DNA of 64,000 bases from Aquamicrobium sp. (GCF_023954335.1 NZ_JAMLIE010000001.1:2046001-2110000), one strand, 5' to 3'. Positions 17,745 through 27,678 are shown, counted from the stretch's first letter. The notes: generated by a model not told the origin, from the sequence alone. Made by a program: numbers and translations.

Positions 17745-19427
17745 ATGACGAACATCGCCCCCGATACCTTTCGCATCGCTGTCGCCCAGCTGAACCCGGT
17801 GGTCGGTGACGTCGCCGGCAACCTTGCCCTGGCGCGGCAGGCGCGCGCCGACGCCGCCCGCGCCGGCGCGGACCTCGTGCTGTTCACCGAGCTGTTCATC
17901 GCCGGCTACCCGCCCGAAGACCTGGTGCTGAAGCCGGCCTTCGTCGCCGCCTGCGCGCGCGCGGTCGAGGAGCTTGCCGTCGACACCGCCGACGGCGGGC
18001 CGGGCGTCGTCGTCGGCACGCCGCTCCGGCGCGACAGCGGCCTGCACAATTCGCTCGTCGTGCTCGACGGCGGCGCGGTCGTCGCCGAGCGCCACAAGCT
18101 CGACCTGCCCAATTACGGCGAGTTCGACGAGAAGCGCGTGTTCCAGCCGGGGCCGCACATGCCGGGGCCGGTGAATTTCCGCGGCGTGCGCCTCGGCCTG
18201 CCGATCTGCGAGGACATCTGGGGCGAACTCGGCGTGTGCGAGACGCTGGCCGAGAGCGGCGCCGAAATCCTGCTCGTGCCCAACGGCTCGCCCTATTATC
18301 GCGGCAAGCTTGACCAGCGCCAGCAGGTCGTCATCCGCCAGACGATCGAAAGCGGCCTGCCTATCGTTTATGCCAACCAGCTCGGCGGGCAGGACGAGCT
18401 TGTCTTCGACGGCGCGTCCTTCGCGATCAACGCCGACAGGACGCTCGCCTTCCAGATGCCGCAGTTCGAGGCGGCCTGCGCGCTCACCACATGGCGCAGG
18501 AGCGGCGAGGGGAGGTGGGCGTGCATCGACGGGCCGCTCGCCGCCATTCCCGAGCGCGAGGAGGCCGACTACAGCGCCTGCATGCTCGGCCTGCGCGACT
18601 ATGTCGACAAGAACGGCTTTCGCGACGTGGTGCTCGGTTTTTCCGGCGGCATCGATTCCGCGATCTGCGCCACCATCGCCGTCGATGCGCTGGGGCCGGA
18701 GCGGGTGCGCTGCGTGATGATGCCTTATCGCTACACCTCGGCCGACTCGCTGAAGGACGCCGAGGACTGCGCCCGCGCGCTTCGTGTGCGCTACGACACG
18801 GTGCCGATCTTCGAGCCGGTCGACGGCTTCGTCGAGGCGCTGGCGCCGCATTTCGGCGGCGCGGTCGAGGGCGTGACGGCCGAGAACCTGCAATCGCGCG
18901 CCCGCGGCACCATCCTGATGGCGATCTCCAACCGTTTCGGCTCGATGGTGGTGACGACCGGCAACAAGAGCGAGATGTCGGTCGGCTACGCCACGCTCTA
19001 CGGCGACATGAACGGCGGCTTCAACCCGATCAAGGACCTCTACAAGATGCAGGTCTACGCGCTCGCGCGCTGGCGCAACGGCGCGGTGCCGTCCGGCGCG
19101 CTCGGCCCGTCCGGTCTGGTCATCCCGCAGAACATCATCGACAAGGCGCCCTCCGCCGAACTGCGCCCCGACCAGACCGACCAGGATTCGCTGCCGCCGT
19201 ATCCGGTGCTCGACGACATCCTCGAATGCCTGGTCGAGGGCGAGATGGGCGTCGACGCCATCGTCGCCCGCGGCCACGACCGCGACACCGTCCACCGCGT
19301 CGAGCATCTGCTCTACGTCGCCGAGTACAAGCGCCGGCAGGCCGCGCCCGGCGTCAAGATCACGAAAAAGAACTTCGGCCGCGACCGCCGCTATCCGATC
19401 ACCAACCGCTTCCGGGACAGGACATGA
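17745..19427 (+). CDS. nadE: Glutamine-dependent NAD+ synthetase
   Basis: A 560-aa enzyme that makes NAD+ from nicotinate adenine dinucleotide, using ammonia released from glutamine. The N-terminal nitrilase-type domain has the Glu-Lys-Cys triad segments LFTELFIAGYPPEDL, ERHKLDLPNYGEFDEK and LPICEDIWGE. The C-terminal synthetase domain starts with the ATP pyrophosphatase loop GFSGGIDSA (about residue 300) and includes TTGNKSEMSVGYATLYGD. The ATG at 17745 gives the family N-terminus; the open frame upstream of it antisense to the DUF1003 gene is not used. gltX starts 16 bp after its stop, so the two may be co-transcribed. Confidence 0.95.
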   Translation: MTNIAPDTFRIAVAQLNPVVGDVAGNLALARQARADAARAGADLVLFTELFIAGYPPEDLVLKPAFVAACARAVEELAVDTADGGPGVVVGTPLRRDSGLHNSLVVLDGGAVVAERHKLDLPNYGEFDEKRVFQPGPHMPGPVNFRGVRLGLPICEDIWGELGVCETLAESGAEILLVPNGSPYYRGKLDQRQQVVIRQTIESGLPIVYANQLGGQDELVFDGASFAINADRTLAFQMPQFEAACALTTWRRSGEGRWACIDGPLAAIPEREEADYSACMLGLRDYVDKNGFRDVVLGFSGGIDSAICATIAVDALGPERVRCVMMPYRYTSADSLKDAEDCARALRVRYDTVPIFEPVDGFVEALAPHFGGAVEGVTAENLQSRARGTILMAISNRFGSMVVTTGNKSEMSVGYATLYGDMNGGFNPIKDLYKMQVYALARWRNGAVPSGALGPSGLVIPQNIIDKAPSAELRPDQTDQDSLPPYPVLDDILECLVEGEMGVDAIVARGHDRDTVHRVEHLLYVAEYKRRQAAPGVKITKKNFGRDRRYPITNRFRDRT

Positions 19428-19443
19428 CCCAGAAGGGACCGAC

Positions 19444-20817
19444 ATGAGCGTCACCGTCCGCTTCGCGCCGTCGCCCACGGGGCATATCCATATCGGCAAC
19501 GCCCGCACGGCGCTGTTCAACTGGCTCTACGCGCAAAAGCATGGCGGGCGCTTCATCCTGCGCTTCGACGACACCGACGTCGCCCGCTCCAAGGCCGAGT
19601 ATGCCGACCAGATCCAGCTCGACCTCCACTGGCTCGGCGTCCACCCGGACGTCACCGTCCACCAGTCGGCCCGCTTCGCCACCTATGACGCGGCTGTCGA
19701 GCGGCTGAAGGCAGCGGGGCTGCTCTATCCGTGCTGGGAAACCGCCGAGGAGCTGGAGCGCAAGCGCAAGATCAGGCTGTCGCACCGCCTGCCGCCGGTT
19801 TACGGCCGCGAGGCGCTGAAGCTGACGGCGAGCGAGAAGGCGGCCTACGAGGCGGAAGGGCGTAAGCCGCACTGGCGCTTCCTCCTGCCCAACTTCATCG
19901 GCGACCCGTTCGCGCCCGCGCGCACCGAAATCCACTGGGACGACGTGGTGCGCGGCCCCCAGACGGTCGATCTCGCCTCGATGTCGGACCCGGTGCTGGT
20001 GCGCGAGGACGGAACCTATCTCTACACGCTGCCCTCGGTGGTCGACGACATCGAGCTCGGCGTCAGCCACGTCATCCGCGGCGACGACCATGTCACCAAC
20101 ACCGGCGCGCAGATCGCGCTGTTCAAGGCGCTGGGCGCGAAGCCCCCGGCCTTCGGCCACCACAATCTTCTGACCACGGTGTCGGGCGAGGGCCTGTCGA
20201 AGCGCACCGGCGCGCTGTCGATCCTCAGCCTTGCCGAGGACGGCATCGAGCCGATGGCGGTGGCCTCGCTCGCCGTGCTGATCGGCACCTCGGAGAGCGT
20301 CTCGGCCGTGGCATCGATGGAGGCGCTGGCGGCGCTGTTCGATCCGGCCGCGACCTCGAAATCGGCGGCGAAGTTCGATCCGGCTGAGCTGATGACGCTG
20401 AATCGCGCGCTGGTCCACGCCATGCCCTTCGCCGATGTCGCCGCCCGGCTGTCGGCGCTGGGCATCGAGGGCGACGAGGCCGAGGCGTTCTGGCTCACTG
20501 TCCGCGGTAATCTCGAGCGGGTGGCGGACGCCGCGCCATGGTGGCGCATCGTCCGCGACGGGCCCCAGGAGAGGCCGGCATTCTCGCCCGAGGACGCTGC
20601 CTTCCTCGACGCGGCCTTCGACGCGCTGCCGCCGGAGCCGTGGGACCACGAGACATGGAAGCTGTGGACCGGACGGCTGAAGGAAACGACCGGCCGCAAG
20701 GGCAGGGCGCTGTTCATGCCGCTGCGCCTCGCCCTCACCGGGCGCGAGCAGGGTCCTGAGCTTGCAGATCTATTGCCTCTTCTGGGCCGGGAAGGAACGC
20801 TGGCCCGACGACCCTGA
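19444..20817 (+). CDS. gltX: Glutamyl-tRNA synthetase
   Basis: A 457-aa class I aminoacyl-tRNA synthetase. The HIGH-type motif is PSPTGHIHIGNARTALF and the KMSKS-type motif is GEGLSKRTGALS. The length matches alphaproteobacterial enzymes, which often have two paralogues; the second may be elsewhere. Since some GltX copies can act on tRNA-Gln, the exact specificity is left open. A GAAGGGAC site precedes the ATG. The last 83 bp overlap the convergent DUF2865 gene. Confidence 0.93.
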   Translation: MSVTVRFAPSPTGHIHIGNARTALFNWLYAQKHGGRFILRFDDTDVARSKAEYADQIQLDLHWLGVHPDVTVHQSARFATYDAAVERLKAAGLLYPCWETAEELERKRKIRLSHRLPPVYGREALKLTASEKAAYEAEGRKPHWRFLLPNFIGDPFAPARTEIHWDDVVRGPQTVDLASMSDPVLVREDGTYLYTLPSVVDDIELGVSHVIRGDDHVTNTGAQIALFKALGAKPPAFGHHNLLTTVSGEGLSKRTGALSILSLAEDGIEPMAVASLAVLIGTSESVSAVASMEALAALFDPAATSKSAAKFDPAELMTLNRALVHAMPFADVAARLSALGIEGDEAEAFWLTVRGNLERVADAAPWWRIVRDGPQERPAFSPEDAAFLDAAFDALPPEPWDHETWKLWTGRLKETTGRKGRALFMPLRLALTGREQGPELADLLPLLGREGTLARRP

Positions 20818-21895
20818 CCTGTCTTTCGCCGGGCTTCCCGCCGGCTTTCGAATCCGGCTTCGTCGGCGGCGGCGTCGCCAGCCGCTTCAGTCCCTCGGCA
20901 TCGAGCCCGCCCTCGCGCGTCGACAGGGTTTCGGGGTCTTCGGCCGCGTCGGGCTTGATCGAAGGCAGCGGTATCGCCGCCGTCGTCGTCTCGCTCTCCA
21001 CCGCGCCTTCGCCTTCGGTGAGGCTCGCCGGCCCGTTGGCGGCGTAGTCGCCGCCGATGGTCTCGAATCCTTGGGCGCCCTGCGCCGCCGCGCCGCAGCC
21101 GCAGGCGGCCGGCACGGAAGCGCCCGGCTTGCGGTAGAGGAAGGCGTTCTCCAGCTCGCGATAGGGCCGGCCGGTGGAGGCCGAGACCATGTCTTCCGAA
21201 TCCTCGCCCGAGACGCGGTGATAGTGCAGCTCGACCTGCGTTCCGGGGCACATCGCCTCGCAGGCCTTGCCGTCGCGCTCGAACGCGCCCGACGACACCG
21301 ACCAAGACACCGGGAAGTAATAGCCGTCGCAGGTGCGTACGCACAGGGTGCGGAAGCTGCCGGCAAGGCCGCCGATGCGTGAGGCAGAGCCGCGCTCGAT
21401 CACCGCCCGCTCGCGCGGCCCGGCGCTGGCCTCCTGCGGCTCACTGTGCTTCGGCGCGCGGCAGCCATTGGCATCGAGCGCGGCCATGATGCGCGCGCGC
21501 TCGCGCCGGCTGTCGCGGCCCGAGAGCTGCGTCCGCTTGCGCTGGAGTTCGGAAAGGTTCTTGTCCATGCGCGCCAGCGTGGCGTTGATCTCGCCGCAGA
21601 ACGAGACCATGCGCCCGGTCACGGAAAAGCCGCAGCCGGCCTGCCGCGCCTGCGCGCGCGCCCTGGCCATCTGGTCGCGCTGTCGGGTAATGGCGTCGTC
21701 GTAACGCCGCGCATGGGCGGGCGAGGCCTTCCCGCCGCCCGGGAGCGAGGCGAGCTGCGCCTCCAGCTGCCGGCACAGGCGCGTGCCCGCCTGGGCAAGC
21801 GCCGCGTCCGGCGCGAGGACCGCAAGCAGCAGCCCCGCGGCGAAAGCCCGCCGCGCCGCGCCGCTGATGCCGAAAAGACGGTTGCCCCTTGTCAT
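20735..21895 (-). CDS. Exported DUF2865 protein
   Basis: A 386-aa protein with a signal peptide (FAAGLLLAVLAPDAALAQ). The DUF2865 core is seen in TLCVRTCDGYYFPVSWSV, CEAMCPGTQVELHYHRV and YRELENAFLYRK, with paired cysteines that probably form disulfides in the periplasm. The N-terminal part (residues 40-130) is a charged helix with further Cys; the C-terminal tail is low-complexity and Pro-rich. The family is typical of Hyphomicrobiales and has no known role. Its 3-prime end overlaps gltX by 83 bp on the other strand. Confidence 0.85.
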   Translation of the reverse strand: MTRGNRLFGISGAARRAFAAGLLLAVLAPDAALAQAGTRLCRQLEAQLASLPGGGKASPAHARRYDDAITRQRDQMARARAQARQAGCGFSVTGRMVSFCGEINATLARMDKNLSELQRKRTQLSGRDSRRERARIMAALDANGCRAPKHSEPQEASAGPRERAVIERGSASRIGGLAGSFRTLCVRTCDGYYFPVSWSVSSGAFERDGKACEAMCPGTQVELHYHRVSGEDSEDMVSASTGRPYRELENAFLYRKPGASVPAACGCGAAAQGAQGFETIGGDYAANGPASLTEGEGAVESETTTAAIPLPSIKPDAAEDPETLSTREGGLDAEGLKRLATPPPTKPDSKAGGKPGERQVRVVGPAFLPGPEEAIDLQAQDPARAR

Positions 21896-21930
21896 GACCG
21901 AGCGATAGCACGGCCGGGTTAACCGTTTGT

Positions 21931-24249
21931 TTAGGCTGTTTCGTTCTCCGTCTCCACCCTTGCCGCCGCCTCGACCACGGCGAGCGCGGTCATGTTGACG
22001 ACGCCGCGCGAGGTGACGGAAGGGGTGAGGATATGCGCCGGCCGCGCCGTGCCGAGCAGGATCGGCCCGACATGCAGCGCCTCGGTCAGCGTCTTGATCG
22101 TCGTCAGCGCAATGTTGGCGGCGTCGAGCGTCGGGAAGACGAGGAGGTTCGCCTCGCCCTCCAGCGTCGAATGCGGATAGACGCGCTGGCGCAACAGCGG
22201 CGACAGCGCCGCGTCGCCGTGCATCTCACCGTCGGCCTCGAGGTCGGGCGCGATCTCGCGCAGGAGCGCCGCCGCCTCGCGCATCTTCAGCGCGGACGGC
22301 GTGTCGTGCGAGCCGAAATTGGAATGCGACAACAGCGCCGCCTTCGGCGTCAGGCCGAAAAGCCTGATCTGCTCGGCGGCGAGGATCGTCGCCTCGGCGA
22401 TCTCGGCCGCGGTCGGGTCGAGCGTGACGTAGGTGTCGGTCAGGAACACGACGCCGCGCTGCGAGATCAGCATCGACAGCGAGGACAGCTCCTCCACCGC
22501 CTCGCGCCGGCCGATGATCAGGTCGACATTGCGCAGATGGCGGTCGTAGCGGCCTTCGAGCCCGCACAGCATGGCGTCGGCCTCGCCGCGCATCATGGCG
22601 AGCGCCGCGATCACCGTCGTGTTGGTGCGCACCATGGTGCGCGCCGCCTCGGTGGTGACGCCGCGCCGCCCGGCGAGCTGGACGAGGAGGTCGACATAGT
22701 CGCGATAGCGCGGGTCGTCCTCGGGGTTGACGATCTCGAAGTCGGCGCCGGGCCTGATCTTCAAGCCATAGCGCCTGAGGCGCGTCTCGATGACGTGCGG
22801 CCGGCCGATCAGGATCGGCGCGGCGATGCCTTCCTCCAGCACGACCTGCGCGGCGCGCAGCACGCGCTCGTCCTCGCCGTCGGCATAGACGACGCGCTTG
22901 GAGGCGGCGTTGCGGGCCGCCGAGAACACCGGCTTCATGATAAGGCCGGAGCGGAATACGAAGCGGTTCAGCCGGTCGATATAGGCCGCCATGTCCTCGA
23001 TCGGCCGCGTGGCGACGCCGCTTTCCATCGCCGCGCGGGCGACGGCCGGCGCGATACGCAGGATCAGCCGCGGGTCGAAGGGCGAGGGGATGAGGAAGTC
23101 CGGCCCGAACATCGGCGTCTCGCCGGAATAGGCGCGCGCCGCCACGTCCGACGGCTCCTCGCGGGCCAGCGCGGCGATGGCGCGCACGGCCGCGATCTTC
23201 ATGTCCTCATTGATCGCCGTGGCGCCGACGTCGAGCGCGCCGCGGAAGATGTAGGGAAAGCAGATGACGTTGTTGACCTGGTTGGGAAAATCCGAGCGCC
23301 CGGTGCAGATCATCGCGTCCGGCCGCGCCTCGCGGGCTATCGCCGGCATGATCTCCGGCGTCGGGTTGGCGAGCGCCAGCACGAGCGGCTTCTGCGCCAT
23401 GTCGGCGAGAAGGTCGGGTTTCAGCACGCCGCCCGCCGACAGGCCGAGGAAGACGTCGGCGCCGCCGATCACGTCGGCCAGCGTGCGCGCATCGGTTTCC
23501 TTGAGGTAGGGTTCCTTCCAGCGGTCCATCTCCTCGACGCGGCCGTGATAGGCGACGCCGTGGCGGTCGGTGATCCAGATGTTCTCGGGTCTCGCGCCGA
23601 GCGAGACGAGGAGGTTGAGGCACGCGAGCGCCGCCGCGCCCGCGCCCGAAGTGACGATCTTGACGTCGCCGATCGCCTTGCCGGCGAGCTCCAGCCCGTT
23701 GAGCACGGCGGCGGCGACGATGATGGCGGTGCCGTGCTGGTCGTCGTGAAAGACGGGGATCTTCATCCGCGCCTTCAGCTGCTCCTCGATCTCGAAGCAT
23801 TCCGGCGCCTTGATGTCCTCGAGGTTGATGCCGCCGAAGGTCGGCTCCAGCGCCGCCACGGTCGAGACCATCAGGTCGATCTCGCCGGCCTCGACCTCGA
23901 TGTCGAACACGTCGATGCCGGCGAACTTCTTGAACAGCACCGCCTTGCCTTCCATCACCGGCTTGGAGGCGAGCGCGCCGATATTGCCGAGGCCGAGGAC
24001 GGCGGTGCCGTTGGAGATGACGGCGACGAGGTTGGCGCGCGCCGTGTAGTGGGCGGCCGTCGCGGGGTCCTCGTGGATGGCGAGGCAGGGAGCGGCGACG
24101 CCCGGCGAATAGGCGAGAGCGAGGTCACGCTGGTTGCCGAGCGGCTTCGTCGCCCTGATCTCCAGCTTTCCGGGCGCGGGATAGCGGTGGTAGAAGAGCG
24201 CCCCCTCGTCGAGATCGGACGCCGCCTGCGTGGTGCCCTCTGCGCTCAT
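21931..24249 (-). CDS. maeB: NADP-dependent malic enzyme with phosphotransacetylase-like C-terminus
   Basis: A large two-domain enzyme of about 772 residues. The first 430 residues form the malic enzyme (RDLALAYSPGVAAPC, SNGTAVLGLGNIGALASKPVMEG split by domain, and SDFPNQVNNVICFPYIFRGALD), converting malate to pyruvate and CO2 with NAD(P)+. The last 330 residues resemble phosphotransacetylase (HVIETRLRRYGL, LLSHSNFGSHD) and are regulatory rather than catalytic in studied homologues. Two ATGs, at 24255 and 24249, are in frame; GGAGGA lies right against the first and about 6 bp before the second, so I chose 24249. It works at the pyruvate-TCA node in gluconeogenic growth. Confidence 0.93.
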   Translation of the reverse strand: MSAEGTTQAASDLDEGALFYHRYPAPGKLEIRATKPLGNQRDLALAYSPGVAAPCLAIHEDPATAAHYTARANLVAVISNGTAVLGLGNIGALASKPVMEGKAVLFKKFAGIDVFDIEVEAGEIDLMVSTVAALEPTFGGINLEDIKAPECFEIEEQLKARMKIPVFHDDQHGTAIIVAAAVLNGLELAGKAIGDVKIVTSGAGAAALACLNLLVSLGARPENIWITDRHGVAYHGRVEEMDRWKEPYLKETDARTLADVIGGADVFLGLSAGGVLKPDLLADMAQKPLVLALANPTPEIMPAIAREARPDAMICTGRSDFPNQVNNVICFPYIFRGALDVGATAINEDMKIAAVRAIAALAREEPSDVAARAYSGETPMFGPDFLIPSPFDPRLILRIAPAVARAAMESGVATRPIEDMAAYIDRLNRFVFRSGLIMKPVFSAARNAASKRVVYADGEDERVLRAAQVVLEEGIAAPILIGRPHVIETRLRRYGLKIRPGADFEIVNPEDDPRYRDYVDLLVQLAGRRGVTTEAARTMVRTNTTVIAALAMMRGEADAMLCGLEGRYDRHLRNVDLIIGRREAVEELSSLSMLISQRGVVFLTDTYVTLDPTAAEIAEATILAAEQIRLFGLTPKAALLSHSNFGSHDTPSALKMREAAALLREIAPDLEADGEMHGDAALSPLLRQRVYPHSTLEGEANLLVFPTLDAANIALTTIKTLTEALHVGPILLGTARPAHILTPSVTSRGVVNMTALAVVEAAARVETENETA

Positions 24250-24286
24250 GGTCATTCCTCCTCCGCCTCTTGCCTTTACCCGCTTC

Positions 24287-24340
24287 TAGCGCATGTCGCC
24301 CGAAAGTGGGACCCGGTTTTCGGGATAAAGACATGCGCGA
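24287..24340. repeat. Nested intergenic palindrome (GCGCATGTC...GACATGCGC)
   Basis: GCGCATGTC (24289-24297) pairs with GACATGCGC (24330-24338); inside it CCCGAAA pairs with TTTCGGG. It lies between the divergent maeB and O-antigen-ligase-like genes. Its form matches dispersed repeats of this bacterial order. Confidence 0.6.
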
Positions 24341-24454
24341 AAACAGGAAGCCGGAGCGCGGGGAATGCGGGAAGGAAACGGCCCGCTTCCTTGTTTCGGC
24401 CCCGACATTCGACTATAGGCCGCGACGATCGCATCGAGCGCCAGAAGGTCCGAA

Positions 24455-25777
24455 TTGCGCATGTTCCTTGCTCATCTTTCCGGCCTGCCGCGGCTTCAGA
24501 ACGTGTCGCCGCGCGCCGTCCTCGCCTGCGCGCTGCTATTCGTCGCCGGGATGGCGCTGCTCGGCAGCCTGAAGATCGCCGGCGCGTTCTACGTGCTGTC
24601 GCTCCTTCTCGGCCTCTACCTCCTGTGGCGGCTTCCGCGCGTGCGGATCGTCATGCCGCCGGCGGTACGGCTGTATCTCGGCTTCTATTTCTGCTTCGTC
24701 GCGCTGGTCCTTGCCCATATCGCCGTGCTCTCGGTGCCGACCAGCAGCATCGACCAGGTCTCGCGCATCGGGCTCGGCTTGCTCAACGGCTTCATCTTCC
24801 TCGTCCTGTTCGGTTTCTCGCGCGAGCGGCTGTTCGACTTCGCCGTGCTGGTCGCGGCGGCGCATGCCGGCGTCGCCATCGCCGTCGCGCTCTATCAGGG
24901 ACTGGATTTCTCGACATTCGGCCTCGCCGACGACCGCGCCAGCGGCGTCACCAACGCCATCCCCTTTTCGGAGATGCTGATGACCTCCGTCGGGCTGGTG
25001 GCGATCGCGCTCGCCGCGCGCATCGAGGCGCATCGCAGCCTGCCCGCTTTGATGCTGCTGGCGCTGGTCGTCGGGCTCGGGCTGTTCGCGGTCTTCCTGA
25101 CGGGCACGCGCGGCACGCTGCTCGGCTTCCTGCTGCTGTTCCCGCTGATGATGGTCGCGCTGGCCGGCCGCATCGCGCCGTGGCCGGCCACGGCCTTCGC
25201 CGTCCTCGCGCTCGCCGCGATGCTGCTGGCCGGCAACGTCCTGTTCCAGCGCGATCCCGGGATGGTGACGATGCTGAGCGATTTCATCGGCGGAGCCGGC
25301 CTCGACGCCTATCGGACCGATTCCGTCGGCATCCGGCTGCAAATGTGGGTCGTCGCCCTCGAGATGATCCGGGACGCGCCGCTTCTCGGGCAGGGGATCG
25401 ACTCCTATTCCGAAGTGCTCCGCCGGCCCGAGTTGGGGGTGCCTGCCGATTCGGTCCTGTTCCAGTACAGCAACGTCCACAACCAGTATCTCGACATGGC
25501 GATGAAGACGGGCCTCGTGGGCGCAGTGCTGTTCTTCGCGCCGCTGGTTATCGCGCTCGTCACCGGCCTGCGGCTGGGTCTCGACCCGGAGCGGCGCGTG
25601 TGGGGCCGCGCGATCCTGTGGGTCGGCGGCTCCTACGCGATCTACGGGCTGACGCAGACCTTCTACGGCCACGCCTCCACCACCTTGCAGTACGGCGTCT
25701 ATCTCGGCCTGCTGATGTGGCTCGCGCCCGGCGGAAGCTACGGCAACATCCTGCGCGAGCCCGAAGCGGAGGCGTGA
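24455..25777 (+). CDS. O-antigen ligase/polymerase-like membrane protein
   Basis: A 440-aa polytopic inner-membrane protein with about eleven hydrophobic segments. The Wzy_C/WaaL-type features are FLTGTRGTLLGFLLLFP, the large periplasmic loop with LLGQGIDSYSEVL and the catalytic-type histidine context SNVHNQYLDMAMKTG. It probably ligates or polymerises a lipid-linked glycan on the periplasmic side. An AGAAGG site lies 6 bp before a TTG at 24455 and 12 bp before an ATG at 24461, so the TTG is a credible start. No sugar transferase genes are next to it, so the substrate is unknown. Confidence 0.82.
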   Translation: MRMFLAHLSGLPRLQNVSPRAVLACALLFVAGMALLGSLKIAGAFYVLSLLLGLYLLWRLPRVRIVMPPAVRLYLGFYFCFVALVLAHIAVLSVPTSSIDQVSRIGLGLLNGFIFLVLFGFSRERLFDFAVLVAAAHAGVAIAVALYQGLDFSTFGLADDRASGVTNAIPFSEMLMTSVGLVAIALAARIEAHRSLPALMLLALVVGLGLFAVFLTGTRGTLLGFLLLFPLMMVALAGRIAPWPATAFAVLALAAMLLAGNVLFQRDPGMVTMLSDFIGGAGLDAYRTDSVGIRLQMWVVALEMIRDAPLLGQGIDSYSEVLRRPELGVPADSVLFQYSNVHNQYLDMAMKTGLVGAVLFFAPLVIALVTGLRLGLDPERRVWGRAILWVGGSYAIYGLTQTFYGHASTTLQYGVYLGLLMWLAPGGSYGNILREPEAEA

Positions 25778-25794
25778 CGGCGGGGGCGCTCGCC

Positions 25795-26637
25795 TCAGCG
25801 CGCCACCACGATGTGCCTCTGCTCGCCCAGCCCGTCGATGCCGAGCCGCACCTCGTCGCCCGCGCGCAGGAATTGCGGCGGCGTCATGCCGAGGCCGACG
25901 CCGGGCGGCGTCCCGGTGGCGATCACGTCTCCCGGCTCCAGCACCATGAAGCGCGACAGGTAGGAGACGAGGAAGGCGACGGGGAAGATCATCGTCGCGG
26001 TGCTGCCGGTCTGGCGGTGCGCGCCGTTGACGTCGAGGAACATCGACAGCGCCTGCGGATCGGGGATCTCGTCTGCGGTGGCGATGAACGGGCCGAGCGG
26101 CCCGAAGGTCGGCGCGCTCTTGCCCTTGATCCACTGGCCGCCGCGCTCCTTCTGGTACTCGCGCTCGGAGACGTCGTTGCACAGCGTGTAGCCCAGCACG
26201 TGCGAAAGCGCCTCGGCTTCCTCGACATAGTCGCAGCGCTTGCCGATCACCACCGCGAGCTCGACCTCCCAGTCGAGCTTCTGCGAGCCGCGCGGCAGCA
26301 GGATGTCGTCGGTCGGGCCGCAGAGCGAGCTCGGGGCCTTGGAGAACACCACCGGCTCGTCGGGAACCTTCGCCCCCGTCTCGGCCGCATGCTCGGCATA
26401 GTTGAGGCCGATGGCCACGAAATGGCCGACGCGCCTGAGCGGCGCGCCGAGGCGCACGTTCTGCGGCGCGGCGGGCAGGGCGGAGAGATCGGCGGCGCGG
26501 ATCGCCGCCAGCAGGTCCGGCGTCAGCGTCTCGGGCGAGAAATCACTGATGAGGGACGACACGTCGCGGACCGTCCCGTCCGCGTCGATCACGCCCGGTC
26601 TTTCCTCGCCTGCCTTGCCGTATCGAACAAGCTTCAC
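25795..26637 (-). CDS. Fumarylacetoacetate hydrolase-family protein
   Basis: A 280-aa member of the FAH family. The C-terminal catalytic domain contains FVAIGLNYAEHAAE, PVVFSKAPSSL, LDWEVELAVVIGK (Glu metal ligands), GYTLCNDVSERE and GDVIATGTPPGVG. Family enzymes cleave C-C bonds of beta-diketo acids or act as hydratases or ureidoglycolate-lyase-like enzymes; the substrate here is not clear. I place the start at the GTG at 26637, 7 bp behind AAGGAG; the ATG at 26655 overlaps that site and is unlikely. It is followed closely, with the same orientation, by a dipeptide epimerase upstream at 26695, so the two may form one unit. Confidence 0.88.
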   Translation of the reverse strand: MKLVRYGKAGEERPGVIDADGTVRDVSSLISDFSPETLTPDLLAAIRAADLSALPAAPQNVRLGAPLRRVGHFVAIGLNYAEHAAETGAKVPDEPVVFSKAPSSLCGPTDDILLPRGSQKLDWEVELAVVIGKRCDYVEEAEALSHVLGYTLCNDVSEREYQKERGGQWIKGKSAPTFGPLGPFIATADEIPDPQALSMFLDVNGAHRQTGSTATMIFPVAFLVSYLSRFMVLEPGDVIATGTPPGVGLGMTPPQFLRAGDEVRLGIDGLGEQRHIVVAR

Positions 26638-26694
26638 GGTTGGTCTCCTTCGCATGCGGGCGGCGGATGTGCCGCTCCGGTCGTCATCTTCCGG

Positions 26695-27678
26695 TCATCC
26701 CCAAAGGGCGCTCTCGGGCGGGTGGACCGTCGATCCCTCGTAGCGCAGCGCCGGCTGGCGGTCGCGCGCCAGGAGCAGCGGCCCGTCGAGATCGACGAAA
26801 TCGGCGCCCTGCGCCAGGAGCACCGCCGGCGCCATGGCCAGCGAGGTGCCGACCATGCAGCCGACCATCACCTTGAAGCCGAGCGCGCGGGCGCGCTCGC
26901 TGAGCACGAGCGCCGCCGTCAGCCCGCCGGCCTTGTCGAGCTTGATGTTGACGGCGTCGTAGAGACCGGTGAGCCGGTCGAGGTCGTGCGCCGTGTGGAC
27001 GCTCTCGTCGGCGCAGACCGGGACGGTGCGGGCGATGCCGCGCAGCGCCTCGTCCTGCCCCGCCGGCAGCGGCTGCTCGATCAGCGCCACCCGGCAGCGC
27101 GCGGCGATATCGAGATGGCGGGCGAGGTTCTCTTCGCTCCAGCCCTCGTTGGCGTCGAGGATGATGCGGCTCCGCGGCGCGGCCTCGGCCACCGCCCGGA
27201 TGCGGCTCTCGTCGTCCTCCGTCCCGACCTTGACCTTGAGCAGCGGCCGCGACGCCTGCGCGCGCGCCTGCGCCGCCATCGCCTCGGGCGTGCCGAGCGT
27301 GATCGTGTAGGCCGTCTCCAGCGGCCGCGGCGGCAGGGGCGAGATGCGCCCGGCGACCCGGCCCGCGCCGCTTTTCGCTTCGAGGTCCCACAGCGCGCAG
27401 TCGATCGCGTTGCGCGCCGCGCCGGGCTCCATCGCGTCCAGAAGCGCCTCGCGCGTCATCCCGCGCCCGCTCGCCTCGCGCATCGCCTCGATCTCGGCGC
27501 GCACGCTGTCGAGCGTCTCGCCGTAGCGCGCATAGGGAACGCATTCCCCGCGCCCCGCGTTCTCGCCCTCGCTGACGGTGCAGGTCAGCACCGCGGCCTC
27601 GGTCTTCGAGCCGCGCGAGATCGTGAAGGCGGCCGCGAGCGGAAATCGCTCCTCGTCGATGGAAAGGGTGCGCCCCAT
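26695..27678 (-). CDS. dgcA: Dipeptide epimerase (enolase superfamily, L-Ala-D/L-Glu type)
   Basis: A 327-aa muconate-lactonising-type enolase superfamily protein. The acid-base lysine motif is RPLLKVKVG, the metal ligands lie in IILDANEGWSEENL, IEQPLPAG and PVCADESVH, and the second lysine is in NIKLDKAGGLT. The set fits L-Ala-D/L-Glu epimerases, which act in murein peptide turnover and D-amino-acid recycling. The gene uses an ATG at 27678. It is transcribed with or just ahead of the FAH-family gene, and is divergent from the mla operon. The exact dipeptide is inference. Confidence 0.88.
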   Translation of the reverse strand: MGRTLSIDEERFPLAAAFTISRGSKTEAAVLTCTVSEGENAGRGECVPYARYGETLDSVRAEIEAMREASGRGMTREALLDAMEPGAARNAIDCALWDLEAKSGAGRVAGRISPLPPRPLETAYTITLGTPEAMAAQARAQASRPLLKVKVGTEDDESRIRAVAEAAPRSRIILDANEGWSEENLARHLDIAARCRVALIEQPLPAGQDEALRGIARTVPVCADESVHTAHDLDRLTGLYDAVNIKLDKAGGLTAALVLSERARALGFKVMVGCMVGTSLAMAPAVLLAQGADFVDLDGPLLLARDRQPALRYEGSTVHPPESALWG